The notes under the pieces were generated by a model. It made no database searches. It saw nothing but the letters and a program-made list of their open reading frames with translations, and was not told the DNA's origin. Shown piece after piece: positions 26,309 to 35,045 of a stretch of DNA of 64,000 nucleotides. The position numbers and the translations under genes were made by a program. Positions within the stretch are counted from its first letter, which is position 1. Each line of letters begins with the position of its first letter. This DNA comes from an uncultured Collinsella sp. (GTDB taxonomy: Bacteria; Actinomycetota; Coriobacteriia; Coriobacteriales; Coriobacteriaceae), in assembly GCA_900540985.1 (NCBI GenBank), contig UQIC01000007.1, positions 11,905 to 75,904 of the forward strand, read 5' to 3'.

Positions 26309-28339
26309 TTAGGCGTCTAAGAATCGTGCGTCATGTGCATGCTTCTCGATGTACTCGCGGCGATAGCCGACCTCGGAACCCATCAGCTCGCGCACGGCGC
26401 GGTCCGCCACCACGGCGTCCTCGATCGACACACGCTGCAGGATGCGGGTCTTGGGGTCCATCGTCGTCGAGGCAAGCTGCTTGGGGTCCATCTCGCCCAG
26501 GCCCTTGTAGCGCTGGACGGTATAGCCCTTGCGCTTTTTAGTGATCTTGCCGTCCTTGGCCTTGCCGTCCTCGTCGTTATCGTCGGGGTTCAGGCCCAGA
26601 CTCTGGATGGTGTCGCGCAGGATCTCGTCTTCGGGCTGGCGGCCGTTGGGATACACGTAGTGGATCTTGTTGCGCACCTTAATGCCAAAGATGGGCGGGC
26701 AGGCAACATAGACGTAGCCGGCATCGATCAGCGGACGCATGTACTTGTAGAAGAACGTCAGCAGCAGGATGCGGATATGCGCACCGTCGACGTCTGCATC
26801 GGTCATGATGATGATCTTGTGGTAGCGCGCCTTGGTGATATCGAAGTCGCCGCCGTCGCCGGCACTCGTCGTGACGCCGCAGCCGATCGCGGTAATCAGC
26901 GACTGAATGGTGTCACTCGAGAACGCGCGATGGTCACCAACGCGTTCGACGTTCAAAATCTTGCCGCGCAGGGGCAGAATCGCCTGGATGTCTCGGCGAC
27001 GGCCGTCCTTGGCCGAACCGCCTGCCGAGTCGCCCTCTACGATGAAGAGCTCGGTCAGCTCGGCATCGCGCACCGAGCAGTCAGCGAGCTTACCGGGCAG
27101 GGACGCCGTCTCGAGCAGGCTCTTGCGGCGGGTCGCCTCGCGCGCCTTGCGGGCGGCATTGCGCGCCTTGCAGGCCTGCTGCGCCTTCTTGACGATCTCG
27201 CGAGCGGGCTTGGGATGCTCCTCCAAGTAATCGGCGAGGCCGTCGGTCACGATCTTGAGCGTCAGTGCTCGCATATAGGAGCTGCCGAGCTTGGCCTTGG
27301 TCTGGCCCTCAAACTGCGGGTCGGGCAGCTTGACCGAGATAACGGCCGAAAGGCCCTCGCGTACATCGTCGCCGGTCAGGTTGGCGTCTTTTTCCTTGAG
27401 CAGGTTCTGTTTGCGCGCGTAGTCGTTGATCACGCGGGTGAGCGCGGTGCGGAAGCCCTCAAGGTGCATGCCGCCCTCGGGGGTGTAGATGTCGTTGGCA
27501 AACGACATGACGTTCTCGCCGTAACCGCTATTCCACTGCAGGGAAACCTCGACCTCGCCCATCTTGGCCACAGGCGCGTCCGGGTCCGATTTGCCCTCGA
27601 TGTAGATGGGCTCCTTAAAGGCCTCGGGGACGTCCTTGCCCTCGTTGAGGAACTTGACGAAGTCGATGATGCCGCCCTCGTAGCAAAACTCCTCCACATG
27701 GGGAGTCGCCTCGCGCTCGTCGGTCAGCACGATTTTGAGGTTCTTATTGAGGAACGCCGTCTCCTGCAGACGGTTGTGCAGCGTATCGAAATCGTAGATG
27801 CAGGTCTCGAAGATCTCGTCGTCGGGCCAGAAGGTGACGGTGGTGCCCGTTGAATCCGAGGTGCCCACGACCTCCATCTTCTTGACGGTCTTGCCGCGCG
27901 AGAACTCCATCTCGTAGGTGTTGCCGTCGCGACGAACCTGAACGACCACGCGCTTGGACAGTGCGTTGACGACGGAGATGCCAACGCCGTGCAGGCCGCC
28001 CGAAACCTTATAGGCCGAGTTATCGAACTTACCGCCGGCGTGCAAGATCGTCATGACGACCTCGAGCGTCGGGATCTTTTTAACAGGGTGCTCGTCGACG
28101 GGGATGCCGCGCCCGTTGTCGACGACCGTGATGGAGTTGTCGGCGTGGACCGTCACCTGGATCTCGGTGCAGAAACCGGCCATGGCCTCGTCGACGGAGT
28201 TGTCAACGATCTCCCACACCAGGTGATGCAGACCGCTGGCGCTCGTCGAGCCGATATACATGCCCGGGCGCTTACGAACGGCCTCGAGACCTTCGAGAAT
28301 CTTAATCTCGCCGCCATCGTAATCGTTTTCGTTTGCCAC
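26309..28339 (-). CDS. gyrB: DNA gyrase subunit B
   Basis: 676-aa ATPase subunit of gyrase. GHKL ATP-binding domain (EIVDNSVDEAMAGF N-box, DNGRGIPV, GGLHGVGISVVNAL), transducer, and TOPRIM domain (VEGDSAGGSA, about 440; IMTDADVDGAHI, about 520), ending in RREYIEKHAHDARFLDA. The GTG at 28339 is chosen because AAGGAGGA ends 4 nt before it; a longer frame starts with TTG inside that region. Upstream in the same direction lie dciA, recF, dnaN and dnaA; gyrA follows after a hairpin-bearing 155-bp gap. Confidence 0.97.
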   Translation of the reverse strand: MANENDYDGGEIKILEGLEAVRKRPGMYIGSTSASGLHHLVWEIVDNSVDEAMAGFCTEIQVTVHADNSITVVDNGRGIPVDEHPVKKIPTLEVVMTILHAGGKFDNSAYKVSGGLHGVGISVVNALSKRVVVQVRRDGNTYEMEFSRGKTVKKMEVVGTSDSTGTTVTFWPDDEIFETCIYDFDTLHNRLQETAFLNKNLKIVLTDEREATPHVEEFCYEGGIIDFVKFLNEGKDVPEAFKEPIYIEGKSDPDAPVAKMGEVEVSLQWNSGYGENVMSFANDIYTPEGGMHLEGFRTALTRVINDYARKQNLLKEKDANLTGDDVREGLSAVISVKLPDPQFEGQTKAKLGSSYMRALTLKIVTDGLADYLEEHPKPAREIVKKAQQACKARNAARKAREATRRKSLLETASLPGKLADCSVRDAELTELFIVEGDSAGGSAKDGRRRDIQAILPLRGKILNVERVGDHRAFSSDTIQSLITAIGCGVTTSAGDGGDFDITKARYHKIIIMTDADVDGAHIRILLLTFFYKYMRPLIDAGYVYVACPPIFGIKVRNKIHYVYPNGRQPEDEILRDTIQSLGLNPDDNDEDGKAKDGKITKKRKGYTVQRYKGLGEMDPKQLASTTMDPKTRILQRVSIEDAVVADRAVRELMGSEVGYRREYIEKHAHDARFLDA

Positions 28340-28387
28340 ACGTCCTCCTTCAGTCAAGAAAATGTGTACAGCCTTACTAGTTTATCG

Positions 28388-28417
28388 TAAAAAAATACCC
28401 TCGGGAACGAGGGTATT
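28388..28417 (-). terminator. Terminator between dciA and gyrB
   Basis: In the minus direction AATACCCTCG pairs with CGAGGGTATT and is followed by TTTTTTTA. It separates the dnaN-recF-dciA transcript from gyrB. Confidence 0.88.
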
Positions 28418-28444
28418 TGGCTCTACAAGGCCACCAGATGCGAT

Positions 28445-29008
28445 TTAAGGCTCTTTTTTGCTTTGCACGCCCTTGGCCCACTCGGCACTGGCTCTCATGG
28501 CGTTCTCGAGGGCCTCGCGCAGTTTTTGGTCCTCGATGGGTGCCACTTGGTGCTCGATCTCGGCACGCTCGGCATCGCTTAGGTCGGCATGCGGAGCCGG
28601 CGGACGCTCGGCCACGGCCGGACGCAGGCGCTCTTTTGCAGCGGGCGGTGTGTGGCCGGGGGCGGTCGTCTTGAACACCAGCCCATCGACGTGCGCGCCG
28701 GCGCGCTCCATGCGCGCGCGGATGATCTCGCGCAACAGCGTCATTTCCTGCGTCCACGAGGGCGAGTCGAGATACACCAGCAGCTCATTGGACTCGGGCA
28801 GGTAGCGCAGGCCCGTCACATGCCGCCCCTCGTGCGTGCCCGAGCACACCGCGTTCCACGCGCGATAGACCGCGCGCGACTCCTCGGCAGCCTCCATCTG
28901 CGCGCGGCGCTCAGGTGTTGCAGCCGCCAGGATGCGCTGGCGCTCTGCGTTCAAAAATCCACTGAAGGCAACCGTCTCGCTCTCGCGCTCGTAATTAGCA
29001 CGTCTCAC
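28445..29008 (-). CDS. dciA: DciA-like protein (DUF721), probable helicase-loading factor
   Basis: 187-aa protein. The DUF721 core is about residues 45-105 (YRAWNAVCSG, then GLRYLPESNELLVYLDSPSWTQEMTLLREIIRARM split across the KH-like fold), followed by a Pro/Glu-rich tail. DciA helps load the replicative helicase DnaB in bacteria lacking DnaC/DnaI. The GTG start overlaps the recF end by 14 bp, so it is translationally coupled to RecF, the usual actinobacterial order dnaA-dnaN-recF-dciA-gyrB. The symbol rests on family and position. Confidence 0.8.
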   Translation of the reverse strand: MRRANYERESETVAFSGFLNAERQRILAAATPERRAQMEAAEESRAVYRAWNAVCSGTHEGRHVTGLRYLPESNELLVYLDSPSWTQEMTLLREIIRARMERAGAHVDGLVFKTTAPGHTPPAAKERLRPAVAERPPAPHADLSDAERAEIEHQVAPIEDQKLREALENAMRASAEWAKGVQSKKEP

Positions 29009-30101
29009 CCATGCTCACCACCTTGGCTCGATCAAGCAGGTCATCGGTAAAGTACCCCAGGTTGGTCGTGGTTATGACCGTCTGGATATCATCGCCGATC
29101 AGCCGCAGGAAAGCACCGCGACGCTCGCCGTCGAGCTCGCTCATCACGTCGTCCAAAAGCAGCAGCGGGGCGGTGCCCAGGACATCGCGAGCCACGGCCA
29201 CCTCGGCCACCTTCCAGGACAGTACCAACGTTCGCTGCTGTCCTTGGCTGGCAAATGAACGGGCGGAGCGACCCGCAACGGTAAACTCAATCTCGTCGCG
29301 ATGCGGTCCCACCAGCGTCACGCCGCGGCGAATTTCCTCGTCGGCGTGCCCATCAAGGGCAGCCAGCATGCGCTCGTACGCCCAGCCCTTCAGCTCTTCG
29401 CGATCCTCGACCTGGGGCAAATCCCCCAGCGTGGACGCATAGGACACGTTGGCGGCTTCACCGGACGCCACTTGCCCGTAGGCAGTACGCACATGGCCCG
29501 CCAGCCGGTCGAGCAGGGCCAACCGGTGCACGAGCAGAGCCGCGCCCGCGCGGGCAATCGAATCGTTCCACGCGCCGAGCATCTCGCGGCAGCACCAGGC
29601 CTCCTTGAGCAAGGCGTTACGCTGGGTCACGCAGCGACCATAGGTGCTCGCAAGATCGGCATAGCGTGCGCTCAGTTGCATGCCAAAGTCGTCGAGGGCG
29701 GCGCGGCGCACACTGGCGCCTCGCTTAACCATGTCCAGATGGTCGGGGCAAAACAGCACGCTCGGCAGAACCCCGCGCACACCGGCGGCAGAGCATCTCT
29801 TGCCGTTGCGGCTAAACGAGCGTTTACCGTCCTCCGCGCTCAATCCCATATCAAGTACGCGGCCGTCGCCCTCGAGCCTCAGCTCGATCTTGCACGAGCC
29901 CACGCCATCATGGACGAGCTCGGCTGCGGTCGGATGCCTAAACGAGGCGCCGCTCGTCAGCAGCTGCAGCGCCTCTATGAGATTGGTCTTTCCCGCCGCG
30001 TTGGGTCCCGCAAGTATCGTCACGCCCTCGTCCAGGGCAAGACGATAGTTATCGAAGCTGCGGTAGTGCGCGACGGAAAGATCGCGGGCGAACATGGTCA
30101 T
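28995..30101 (-). CDS. recF: DNA replication and repair protein RecF
   Basis: 368-aa SMC-like ATPase that helps load RecA at gapped DNA. Walker A GPNAAGKTNLIEAL at about 33-46, the ABC-type signature region near FASQGQQRTLVLSWKVAE, and Walker B LLLLDDVMSELD at about 318. It starts 9 bp after dnaN with no clear ribosome site; an ATG two codons later is an alternative start. It overlaps dciA. Confidence 0.95.
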   Translation of the reverse strand: MTMFARDLSVAHYRSFDNYRLALDEGVTILAGPNAAGKTNLIEALQLLTSGASFRHPTAAELVHDGVGSCKIELRLEGDGRVLDMGLSAEDGKRSFSRNGKRCSAAGVRGVLPSVLFCPDHLDMVKRGASVRRAALDDFGMQLSARYADLASTYGRCVTQRNALLKEAWCCREMLGAWNDSIARAGAALLVHRLALLDRLAGHVRTAYGQVASGEAANVSYASTLGDLPQVEDREELKGWAYERMLAALDGHADEEIRRGVTLVGPHRDEIEFTVAGRSARSFASQGQQRTLVLSWKVAEVAVARDVLGTAPLLLLDDVMSELDGERRGAFLRLIGDDIQTVITTTNLGYFTDDLLDRAKVVSMGETC

Positions 30102-30110
30102 GGCGCAACG

Positions 30111-31214
30111 CTAGATGCGGACCGGCATGACCAGGTACAGGTAGTTGATCTTGTCGTAGGACTTGAAGATGCCCGCCTGCGAGTAGCTCTTGAGCTCCAG
30201 CGTGATCTCCTTCTCCTTGGACAGGGCATTGAGGCAGCCGAAGATGTAGTGGTAGTTGAAGGCGATGGTACCCGACTCGCCCTCGGCCTCGACATCGATC
30301 GTCTCCTGTGCAAGGTCCTGGTCATTGGAAATGGAGGACAGGCCCATCTGCCCGTTCTCGACATCGATCTCGAACTTGACGGCGGGGTTGGCGCTCGCGA
30401 TAACGGCCACGCGCTTGAGGGCGGCGTTAAAGGCGGCGACGTCGATCTTGACGCTCGTCACGCACGAATCGGGGATGAGCTGCTTGTAGTTGGGGTACAC
30501 GCCCTCGATGCGGCGCGACACGTAGGTGGTATTGCCGGCCTCGAAGACGACCTGGGTGTCGGTAGCCCCGATCATGATGGTCGCCTGGCTGGCCATGATG
30601 TTCAGCGCGTCGTTAAAGGCGTCAGCCGGAACGTTGAGCTCAAAGGAACCCTCGAGGGTCGAGGTCTCGACCTGCGTATCGCATACGGCCAAGCGGAAGG
30701 AATCGGTCGCCACCAGGCGCACGGTGTTGTTCTCGACCTTCATGTGCACGCCGCCCAGGATGGGGCGGGCCTTGTCGGTCGAGGTGACGCGCCATACGCG
30801 CCCGACCATCTCGGACAAGATATCGGTCGGCAGCTCCACGGCACTCTCGATGGCATAGGCCGGAAACTCGGGGAAGTCATTGGCATCGAGCGTGTTCAGG
30901 CGGAACGAGCTCTTCTCGCAACCAATCAGCACCTGGCGCTCGGACAGCTCAAAGGTGACCGGGGCATCGGGGAGGGTCTTGGTGATATTGGAGAGCATCT
31001 TACAGGGGATAACCATCTCGCCCTCTTCTTCGACATGCGCCGCGATGCGATGACGGATCGAGATGGTGTAGTTAGAGGTCTGGAATTCCAAGATGCCGTC
31101 TTGCGCCTTAACGAGCACGCCCGACAGGATGGGGAGGGTGGATGCCGAAGTGACACCCTTCATAACGACGCCGATGGCTTGTGTAAGCGAGCTCTGGCTG
31201 ACGGTGAACTTCAT
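30111..31214 (-). CDS. dnaN: DNA polymerase III beta sliding clamp
   Basis: 367-aa clamp forming a ring around DNA and tethering the replicase. Three repeated clamp domains; typical start MKFTVSQSSLTQAIG and C-terminal ending YLVMPVRI. AAAGGTATT-type sequence precedes the ATG. Between dnaN and dnaA lies a 238-bp spacer with DnaA-box-like words. Confidence 0.97.
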   Translation of the reverse strand: MKFTVSQSSLTQAIGVVMKGVTSASTLPILSGVLVKAQDGILEFQTSNYTISIRHRIAAHVEEEGEMVIPCKMLSNITKTLPDAPVTFELSERQVLIGCEKSSFRLNTLDANDFPEFPAYAIESAVELPTDILSEMVGRVWRVTSTDKARPILGGVHMKVENNTVRLVATDSFRLAVCDTQVETSTLEGSFELNVPADAFNDALNIMASQATIMIGATDTQVVFEAGNTTYVSRRIEGVYPNYKQLIPDSCVTSVKIDVAAFNAALKRVAVIASANPAVKFEIDVENGQMGLSSISNDQDLAQETIDVEAEGESGTIAFNYHYIFGCLNALSKEKEITLELKSYSQAGIFKSYDKINYLYLVMPVRI

Positions 31215-31452
31215 CTTTTAATACCTTTCTATAGATATAAATATCTTAATAATAGTAATAGCACTGACGAAACTGTTGATTACTCCCAAAGACGCAGGTC
31301 AGACCCAGAAAGAGAATCGACAGCAACCTGTGTGCAACAGGGGTGGTTTTCCACGTTCAAAACCTGCGCAAAACTTTTCATCACCGCGGGTTGGGTTTTA
31401 GACACCTTATGCCCGTGGTTTCGACAAGTTTTCAACAGGTGTCTCTATTTCC
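31215..31452. promoter_or_regulatory. dnaA-dnaN spacer with box-like repeats
   Basis: AT-rich, 238 bp. Contains AGTTTTCAACAGGT (31427-31440; reverse complement of the 14-mer seen twice in the 34.6-kb spacer), TTTTCATCA (31375-31383) and TTTTCCACG (31347-31355). It probably holds the dnaN promoter and part of a bipartite origin. Confidence 0.6.
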
Positions 31453-33177
31453 CTACGAGCGCAGTGTAATTTTATCGCGCAGCGACTTAAGGTCTTCGGT
31501 GACGGTGCGGTCTTCCTGGATCATCTTCTGGACTTTTTTGTAACTCGTGCTGACGGTCGAGTGGTTGCGGTTGCCAAATTCGGCGCCCACCGCCGTGGTC
31601 GTCATCTCGCACATCTCGATGGCCAGGTAGATAGCGATATGGCGTGCTTTGGCGATATTGGCGTTGCGACGCGGGCCGATGAGCTCCTCGTGCGTCACGC
31701 CGTACTGCTCTTCGATGACGGACTGAACCGTTTGCACGTTGATCTTTTTGGCCGATGTGTCGAAGTACTGGCTGGCGATGGCGTCGATATCGTCAAAGGT
31801 GAGCTCCCCGCCCTCGCGTTCGCGGTCGCCCGCCTCGCCGGCGCAGCGCTCGCAGAAGCTCTCGAGTTCGCGGATGTTGGTGCCCGACACCTCTGCCATG
31901 TGCTTAAAGTGCTCATCGGTCAGGTGCCCGCCGTCGCCCCCGTAGGCCGCCAGCAGTGAGTCGTCGCCTGCCTCGGGAGCGGCGACGATGGTGTTCTCGT
32001 AATAGCGCTGCAAGATCTTGTATTTCATCTCGTAGCTGGGCTCTGCGACCAGGCAGAGCATGCCGGCGTTGAAGCGGCTGGTCAGACGCTCGTCCATGCT
32101 CAGGTCCTTGGGGGCGCGGTCTGCCGCGATGACGACCTTCTTGTTGTTGCGGATGAACTCGTCCATGAGCTGGAAAAAGTAGTCCACGCTCGCGCGCTTG
32201 CCGATGATGTTTTGGATGTCATCGATGATGAGCACGTCCACGCCGTGGTACGCCTGCATGATGGGGGCGTTGCTCTTCTTTTGACGGTCGAACTCGGTCA
32301 TCAGGTCGTCCAGATATGCCTGGGAGTTGGCATACTTGACCTTGATCTCGGGCGACTTCTCGGCGAGCTCGTTTTTGATGGCAAGCAGCAGGTGCGTCTT
32401 GCCCAGGCCCGATTTGCCGTAGATGAAAAGTGATGTGCATGTGCCGCGCTCGTCCGCGAGGGCGGCAAACTTGAGTGCCGAGCGATAGGCATGGCTGTTC
32501 TCGGGGCCGTAGACAAAGTTCTCAAAGGTAAATTTTGAGTTCGCGGCGAGCGGGGCTCCATCCGTATTCTGCTCGGCCGGCACGGTCGGTGCTGGCATGG
32601 GTGAAGCGGGGGTCGCAGCTTGCGTGGATTTAGTCGGCGCTCCGCCCTTCATCTGGTTCATCATGCGGCGAAAATCGTCGGCTGAGAGCGTGTTCTTGAT
32701 TGCAATGCCCGAATCCGCGCCCGCCGCTGCGTCGTGAGCGATGGGCATGTGCGTGACGGGTGCGTTCGTTGACGTCGCTACCGCGGTCGGCAACGGCGCC
32801 ATGGTTTCACGGGAAACATCGCTGTGCTGGTGCTCGATTGTCGGCACGTCGCTTGCGGAGGCTGGTACCGTCGGGGAAGCAGCGGGAGCCGTGGCGGGCG
32901 CCGTCGCGGCAGCGGATTCCGTCGCGGCGCCTTGCGGCGCCACGATGTCGAGCGCAATCGGTGCAAAGGCGATTTCTTCCAGATAAGCCTCAATAGTCGG
33001 CTGATGCTTTTTGAGCTGCGCGATGGCAAAGCGCGAGGGGGCCTCGATCGTGAGCGTATCTTCGGTCAGGCTTATGGCCCGCGATTGCCCCAGCATGTTG
33101 ATGAGGCGTGCATCTTGGCCGTCGCGCTGGCAAAAGGCGATGGCATCCCCCAGGATGATGCTTGCTTCCTCGTCCAC
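31453..33177 (-). CDS. dnaA: Chromosomal replication initiator DnaA with altered domain IV
   Basis: 574-aa AAA+ initiator. Domain I is about 1-80. A long Ala/Pro/Thr-rich linker runs to about 213, against a much shorter one in most bacteria. The AAA+ domain follows (Walker A GKSGLGKT 254-261, Walker B LIIDD 316-320). Domain IV spans about 480-574. The DNA-recognition motif reads GNRNHSTVSTSY instead of the usual GGRDHTTVLHA: aligned to E. coli, L422, P423, D433, T435 and H439 are T527, T528, N538, S540 and T544, while R399 and H434 are kept (R504, H539). The linker contains a parS-like site (32803-32818). GTG start with GGGAGAGA upstream, 16 bp after the preceding GHKL gene. Confidence 0.96.
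   Translation of the reverse strand: MDEEASIILGDAIAFCQRDGQDARLINMLGQSRAISLTEDTLTIEAPSRFAIAQLKKHQPTIEAYLEEIAFAPIALDIVAPQGAATESAAATAPATAPAASPTVPASASDVPTIEHQHSDVSRETMAPLPTAVATSTNAPVTHMPIAHDAAAGADSGIAIKNTLSADDFRRMMNQMKGGAPTKSTQAATPASPMPAPTVPAEQNTDGAPLAANSKFTFENFVYGPENSHAYRSALKFAALADERGTCTSLFIYGKSGLGKTHLLLAIKNELAEKSPEIKVKYANSQAYLDDLMTEFDRQKKSNAPIMQAYHGVDVLIIDDIQNIIGKRASVDYFFQLMDEFIRNNKKVVIAADRAPKDLSMDERLTSRFNAGMLCLVAEPSYEMKYKILQRYYENTIVAAPEAGDDSLLAAYGGDGGHLTDEHFKHMAEVSGTNIRELESFCERCAGEAGDREREGGELTFDDIDAIASQYFDTSAKKINVQTVQSVIEEQYGVTHEELIGPRRNANIAKARHIAIYLAIEMCEMTTTAVGAEFGNRNHSTVSTSYKKVQKMIQEDRTVTEDLKSLRDKITLRS
32803..32818. promoter_or_regulatory. parS-like site inside dnaA
   Basis: Reads TGTTTCCCGTGAAACC on the minus strand, matching 14 of 16 positions of parS. 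It encodes part of DVSRET in the DnaA linker. Confidence 0.55.
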
Positions 33178-33192
33178 TGTCTCTCCCGTTCT

Positions 33193-34545
33193 TTAGCTCT
33201 GAGCTCGCACGCGAGCGGCGCCGAGTTCGGTCAGATGGTATTTCTGGCCATGCTTGATGACCAAGCCGGCCTGCGCCAAGTCATTGAGCGTGCGTGACCA
33301 AGTGGGGGCCGAGTTTCCAAACGCCCTCGCCAGATCGGTTGCACCGCACGCTTGATTTTGCGCTAGATAGCCCAGCGCGGCGTTGCCGCGATCGCTTACG
33401 AACACGTCCGGTTGTGGCTGCGCATACTGATTTGCTGCATTAGGATACATCATTTGAGCTGCTGGTTGTTGAGAACTCTGCATCGGCGGCATTTGCTGTT
33501 GAAAACTTTGAGGCCACTGTTGGTAAGGCTGCGGAGGCATCTGCTGGGCCCAAGGGTTGTACTGCTGCTGCGGCATCTGCTGGTACGGCTGCTGATATCC
33601 CTGCTGGTACTGCTGCGGGAACTGCTGGCCATACCCCAGTGGCGGCATCTGCTGATATGGATATCCCTGTTGGTACGGCTGATAGCCCATTTGCTGGCCA
33701 CCCGGTGCGCCCGTCGCCTGCTGCATTGCTGCTGCATCCTGATCCGCCAGCGGCACGGCCTCTGGCATGTTTGGCGGCATCGACATCGATGTCGCCTGGG
33801 GCTCTTGTGTGGGAAGCATTCCGGGCTGCTGCATCTGCCTCACGGGGGGCTGCATCTGCTGCGTTGCCATGGGCTGCTGCGCAAAAGCTCCCGGCAGGGG
33901 ATATGTGGGCTGCTCCGTCTCGGGCCGCACGGCAGCATCGCGTCCGCCGGCACGCTCGATTTCCTGCACTCGTTTAGGGTTCAGGCTTACCGTAACCACG
34001 GTGCCGTTGCCCATGTTGTCCTCGATGGATACGGCACCGCCGGCGTTTTCCAAATACTCCTGCACCATGGGAAACCCTGCTCCGGTTCCACGGATATAGC
34101 GCTTCATCTTGCTGTTTGCGCTGGTAACGCCAAAGTCGAAAGCGCGTTCCTTGTCGTCGATGCCGGGTCCTTGATCAGCAAAGCGGATGGTGTCTCCGCC
34201 GTCCAGAATCGAGATGATGGGCTCGGCAAAGTGCGCGTGGATAAAGTTTTCGACAATCTCGCGGATGACCATGAGCGAGATGTGGCCACCTTGTTCTTTC
34301 ATGCACTGGTAGACGGTGTTGGTCGTCTCTTCCAAATACGTGCGGACATCTTGCGGATCAATGACGATCACACGCGGTGTCGACAGCATGTCGTCATAGA
34401 CGGCGATACGCGCGGCGTACATGGCTTTTGGCGCCTGCGTGGTCGTCTGCTCGCCTTCCGCACGCTCTTCGCGCACGCCGGTGATGTGCTCGTTGTCGGG
34501 TGCCGGGTCTCCAGAATCGACCATGGTGTAAAAGTCATCAGACAT
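33193..34545 (-). CDS. GHKL ATPase with Gln/Pro-rich linker and winged-helix tail
   Basis: 450-aa protein of unknown function between the presumed origin and dnaA. Residues about 75-205 form a histidine-kinase/anti-sigma-type ATP-binding fold: N-box REIVENFIHAHF, G1 box DQGPGI, G2 box GTGAGFPMVQEYL. No histidine phosphorylation domain is seen, so it resembles SpoIIAB/RsbW-like or stand-alone GHKL proteins. Residues about 225-385 are low-complexity, rich in Gln, Pro, Met and Tyr (repeats such as QQYQQGYQQPYQQ). Residues about 388-448 look like a MarR/ArsR-type winged helix (ATDLARAFGNSAPTWSRTLNDL, in parts). It probably shares the dnaA transcript, with a 15-bp gap. A role in controlling initiation or dnaA expression is inference only. 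Confidence 0.85.
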   Translation of the reverse strand: MSDDFYTMVDSGDPAPDNEHITGVREERAEGEQTTTQAPKAMYAARIAVYDDMLSTPRVIVIDPQDVRTYLEETTNTVYQCMKEQGGHISLMVIREIVENFIHAHFAEPIISILDGGDTIRFADQGPGIDDKERAFDFGVTSANSKMKRYIRGTGAGFPMVQEYLENAGGAVSIEDNMGNGTVVTVSLNPKRVQEIERAGGRDAAVRPETEQPTYPLPGAFAQQPMATQQMQPPVRQMQQPGMLPTQEPQATSMSMPPNMPEAVPLADQDAAAMQQATGAPGGQQMGYQPYQQGYPYQQMPPLGYGQQFPQQYQQGYQQPYQQMPQQQYNPWAQQMPPQPYQQWPQSFQQQMPPMQSSQQPAAQMMYPNAANQYAQPQPDVFVSDRGNAALGYLAQNQACGATDLARAFGNSAPTWSRTLNDLAQAGLVIKHGQKYHLTELGAARVRAQS

Positions 34546-34890
34546 GCCGCTCGCAATCTTTCAAAAGGTTTCGAACAAATAGTAGCTCACCGCGCAATGT
34601 TTCTCATCTTTCGACAACTTTTCAAAACCTGTTGAAAACTTTGGAAAACGGGCGAAAAGTTCTCAACATTGCCAACATGACCTGTTGAAAACTCGATGAA
34701 ATATCGTGAAAAGTTGTCATGCACCGCTAAATCGAGCTTGGCTTATGGGGGAACCGTGTGAACTGCGCAACCTTTTACCTTTGATTTCTTGACATTTGAA
34801 CATTGATTTCCCTACAATCTTCAAGCTCACGTGTCTATATCTGCGTCCGCGTCCCCGCGGACACTCGAAATGCAGCAGGAGGAACTTAAG
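34546..34890. other. Candidate oriC region
   Basis: 345-bp gene-free stretch at the switch between leftward and rightward replication genes. The 34560-34740 part is AT-rich and holds two direct copies of ACCTGTTGAAAACT (34627-34640 and 34680-34693), plus related words (TTCTCAACA near 34660, AACTTTTCAAAACC near 34617). The third copy lies inverted in the dnaA-dnaN spacer. The right part carries the rpmH promoter. Canonical TTATCCACA boxes are absent. Origin assignment is inferred from gene order and repeats. Confidence 0.7.
34789..34818 (+). promoter_or_regulatory. rpmH operon promoter
   Basis: Consensus -35 TTGACA (34789-34794), 18-bp spacer, -10 TACAAT (34813-34818), about 70 bp before the rpmH start. 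Confidence 0.8.
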
Positions 34891-35025
34891 ATGAAGCGTA
34901 CGTATCAGCCTAATAAGCGTAAGCGTGCCAAGACCCATGGCTTCCGTGCCCGTATGGCCACTAAGGGTGGTCGTGCCGTGCTCGCTCGTCGTCGCGCCAA
35001 GGGCCGCAAGCGTCTCACTGTCTAG
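34891..35025 (+). CDS. rpmH: Ribosomal protein bL34
   Basis: 44-aa basic protein of the large ribosomal subunit, MKRTYQPNKRKRAKTHGFR... with the conserved KGGRAVLARRRAKGRKRL tail. AGGAGGAAC precedes the ATG. A strong promoter lies upstream and rnpA follows after 20 bp, the classical order beside the origin. Confidence 0.98.
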   Translation: MKRTYQPNKRKRAKTHGFRARMATKGGRAVLARRRAKGRKRLTV

Positions 35026-35045
35026 CAGCGATACACACATCTCGC

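Noticed and set aside
29301..31469. 722-codon plus-strand frame across recF and dnaN
   Set aside because: Antisense to two certain genes; its protein has no recognisable features.
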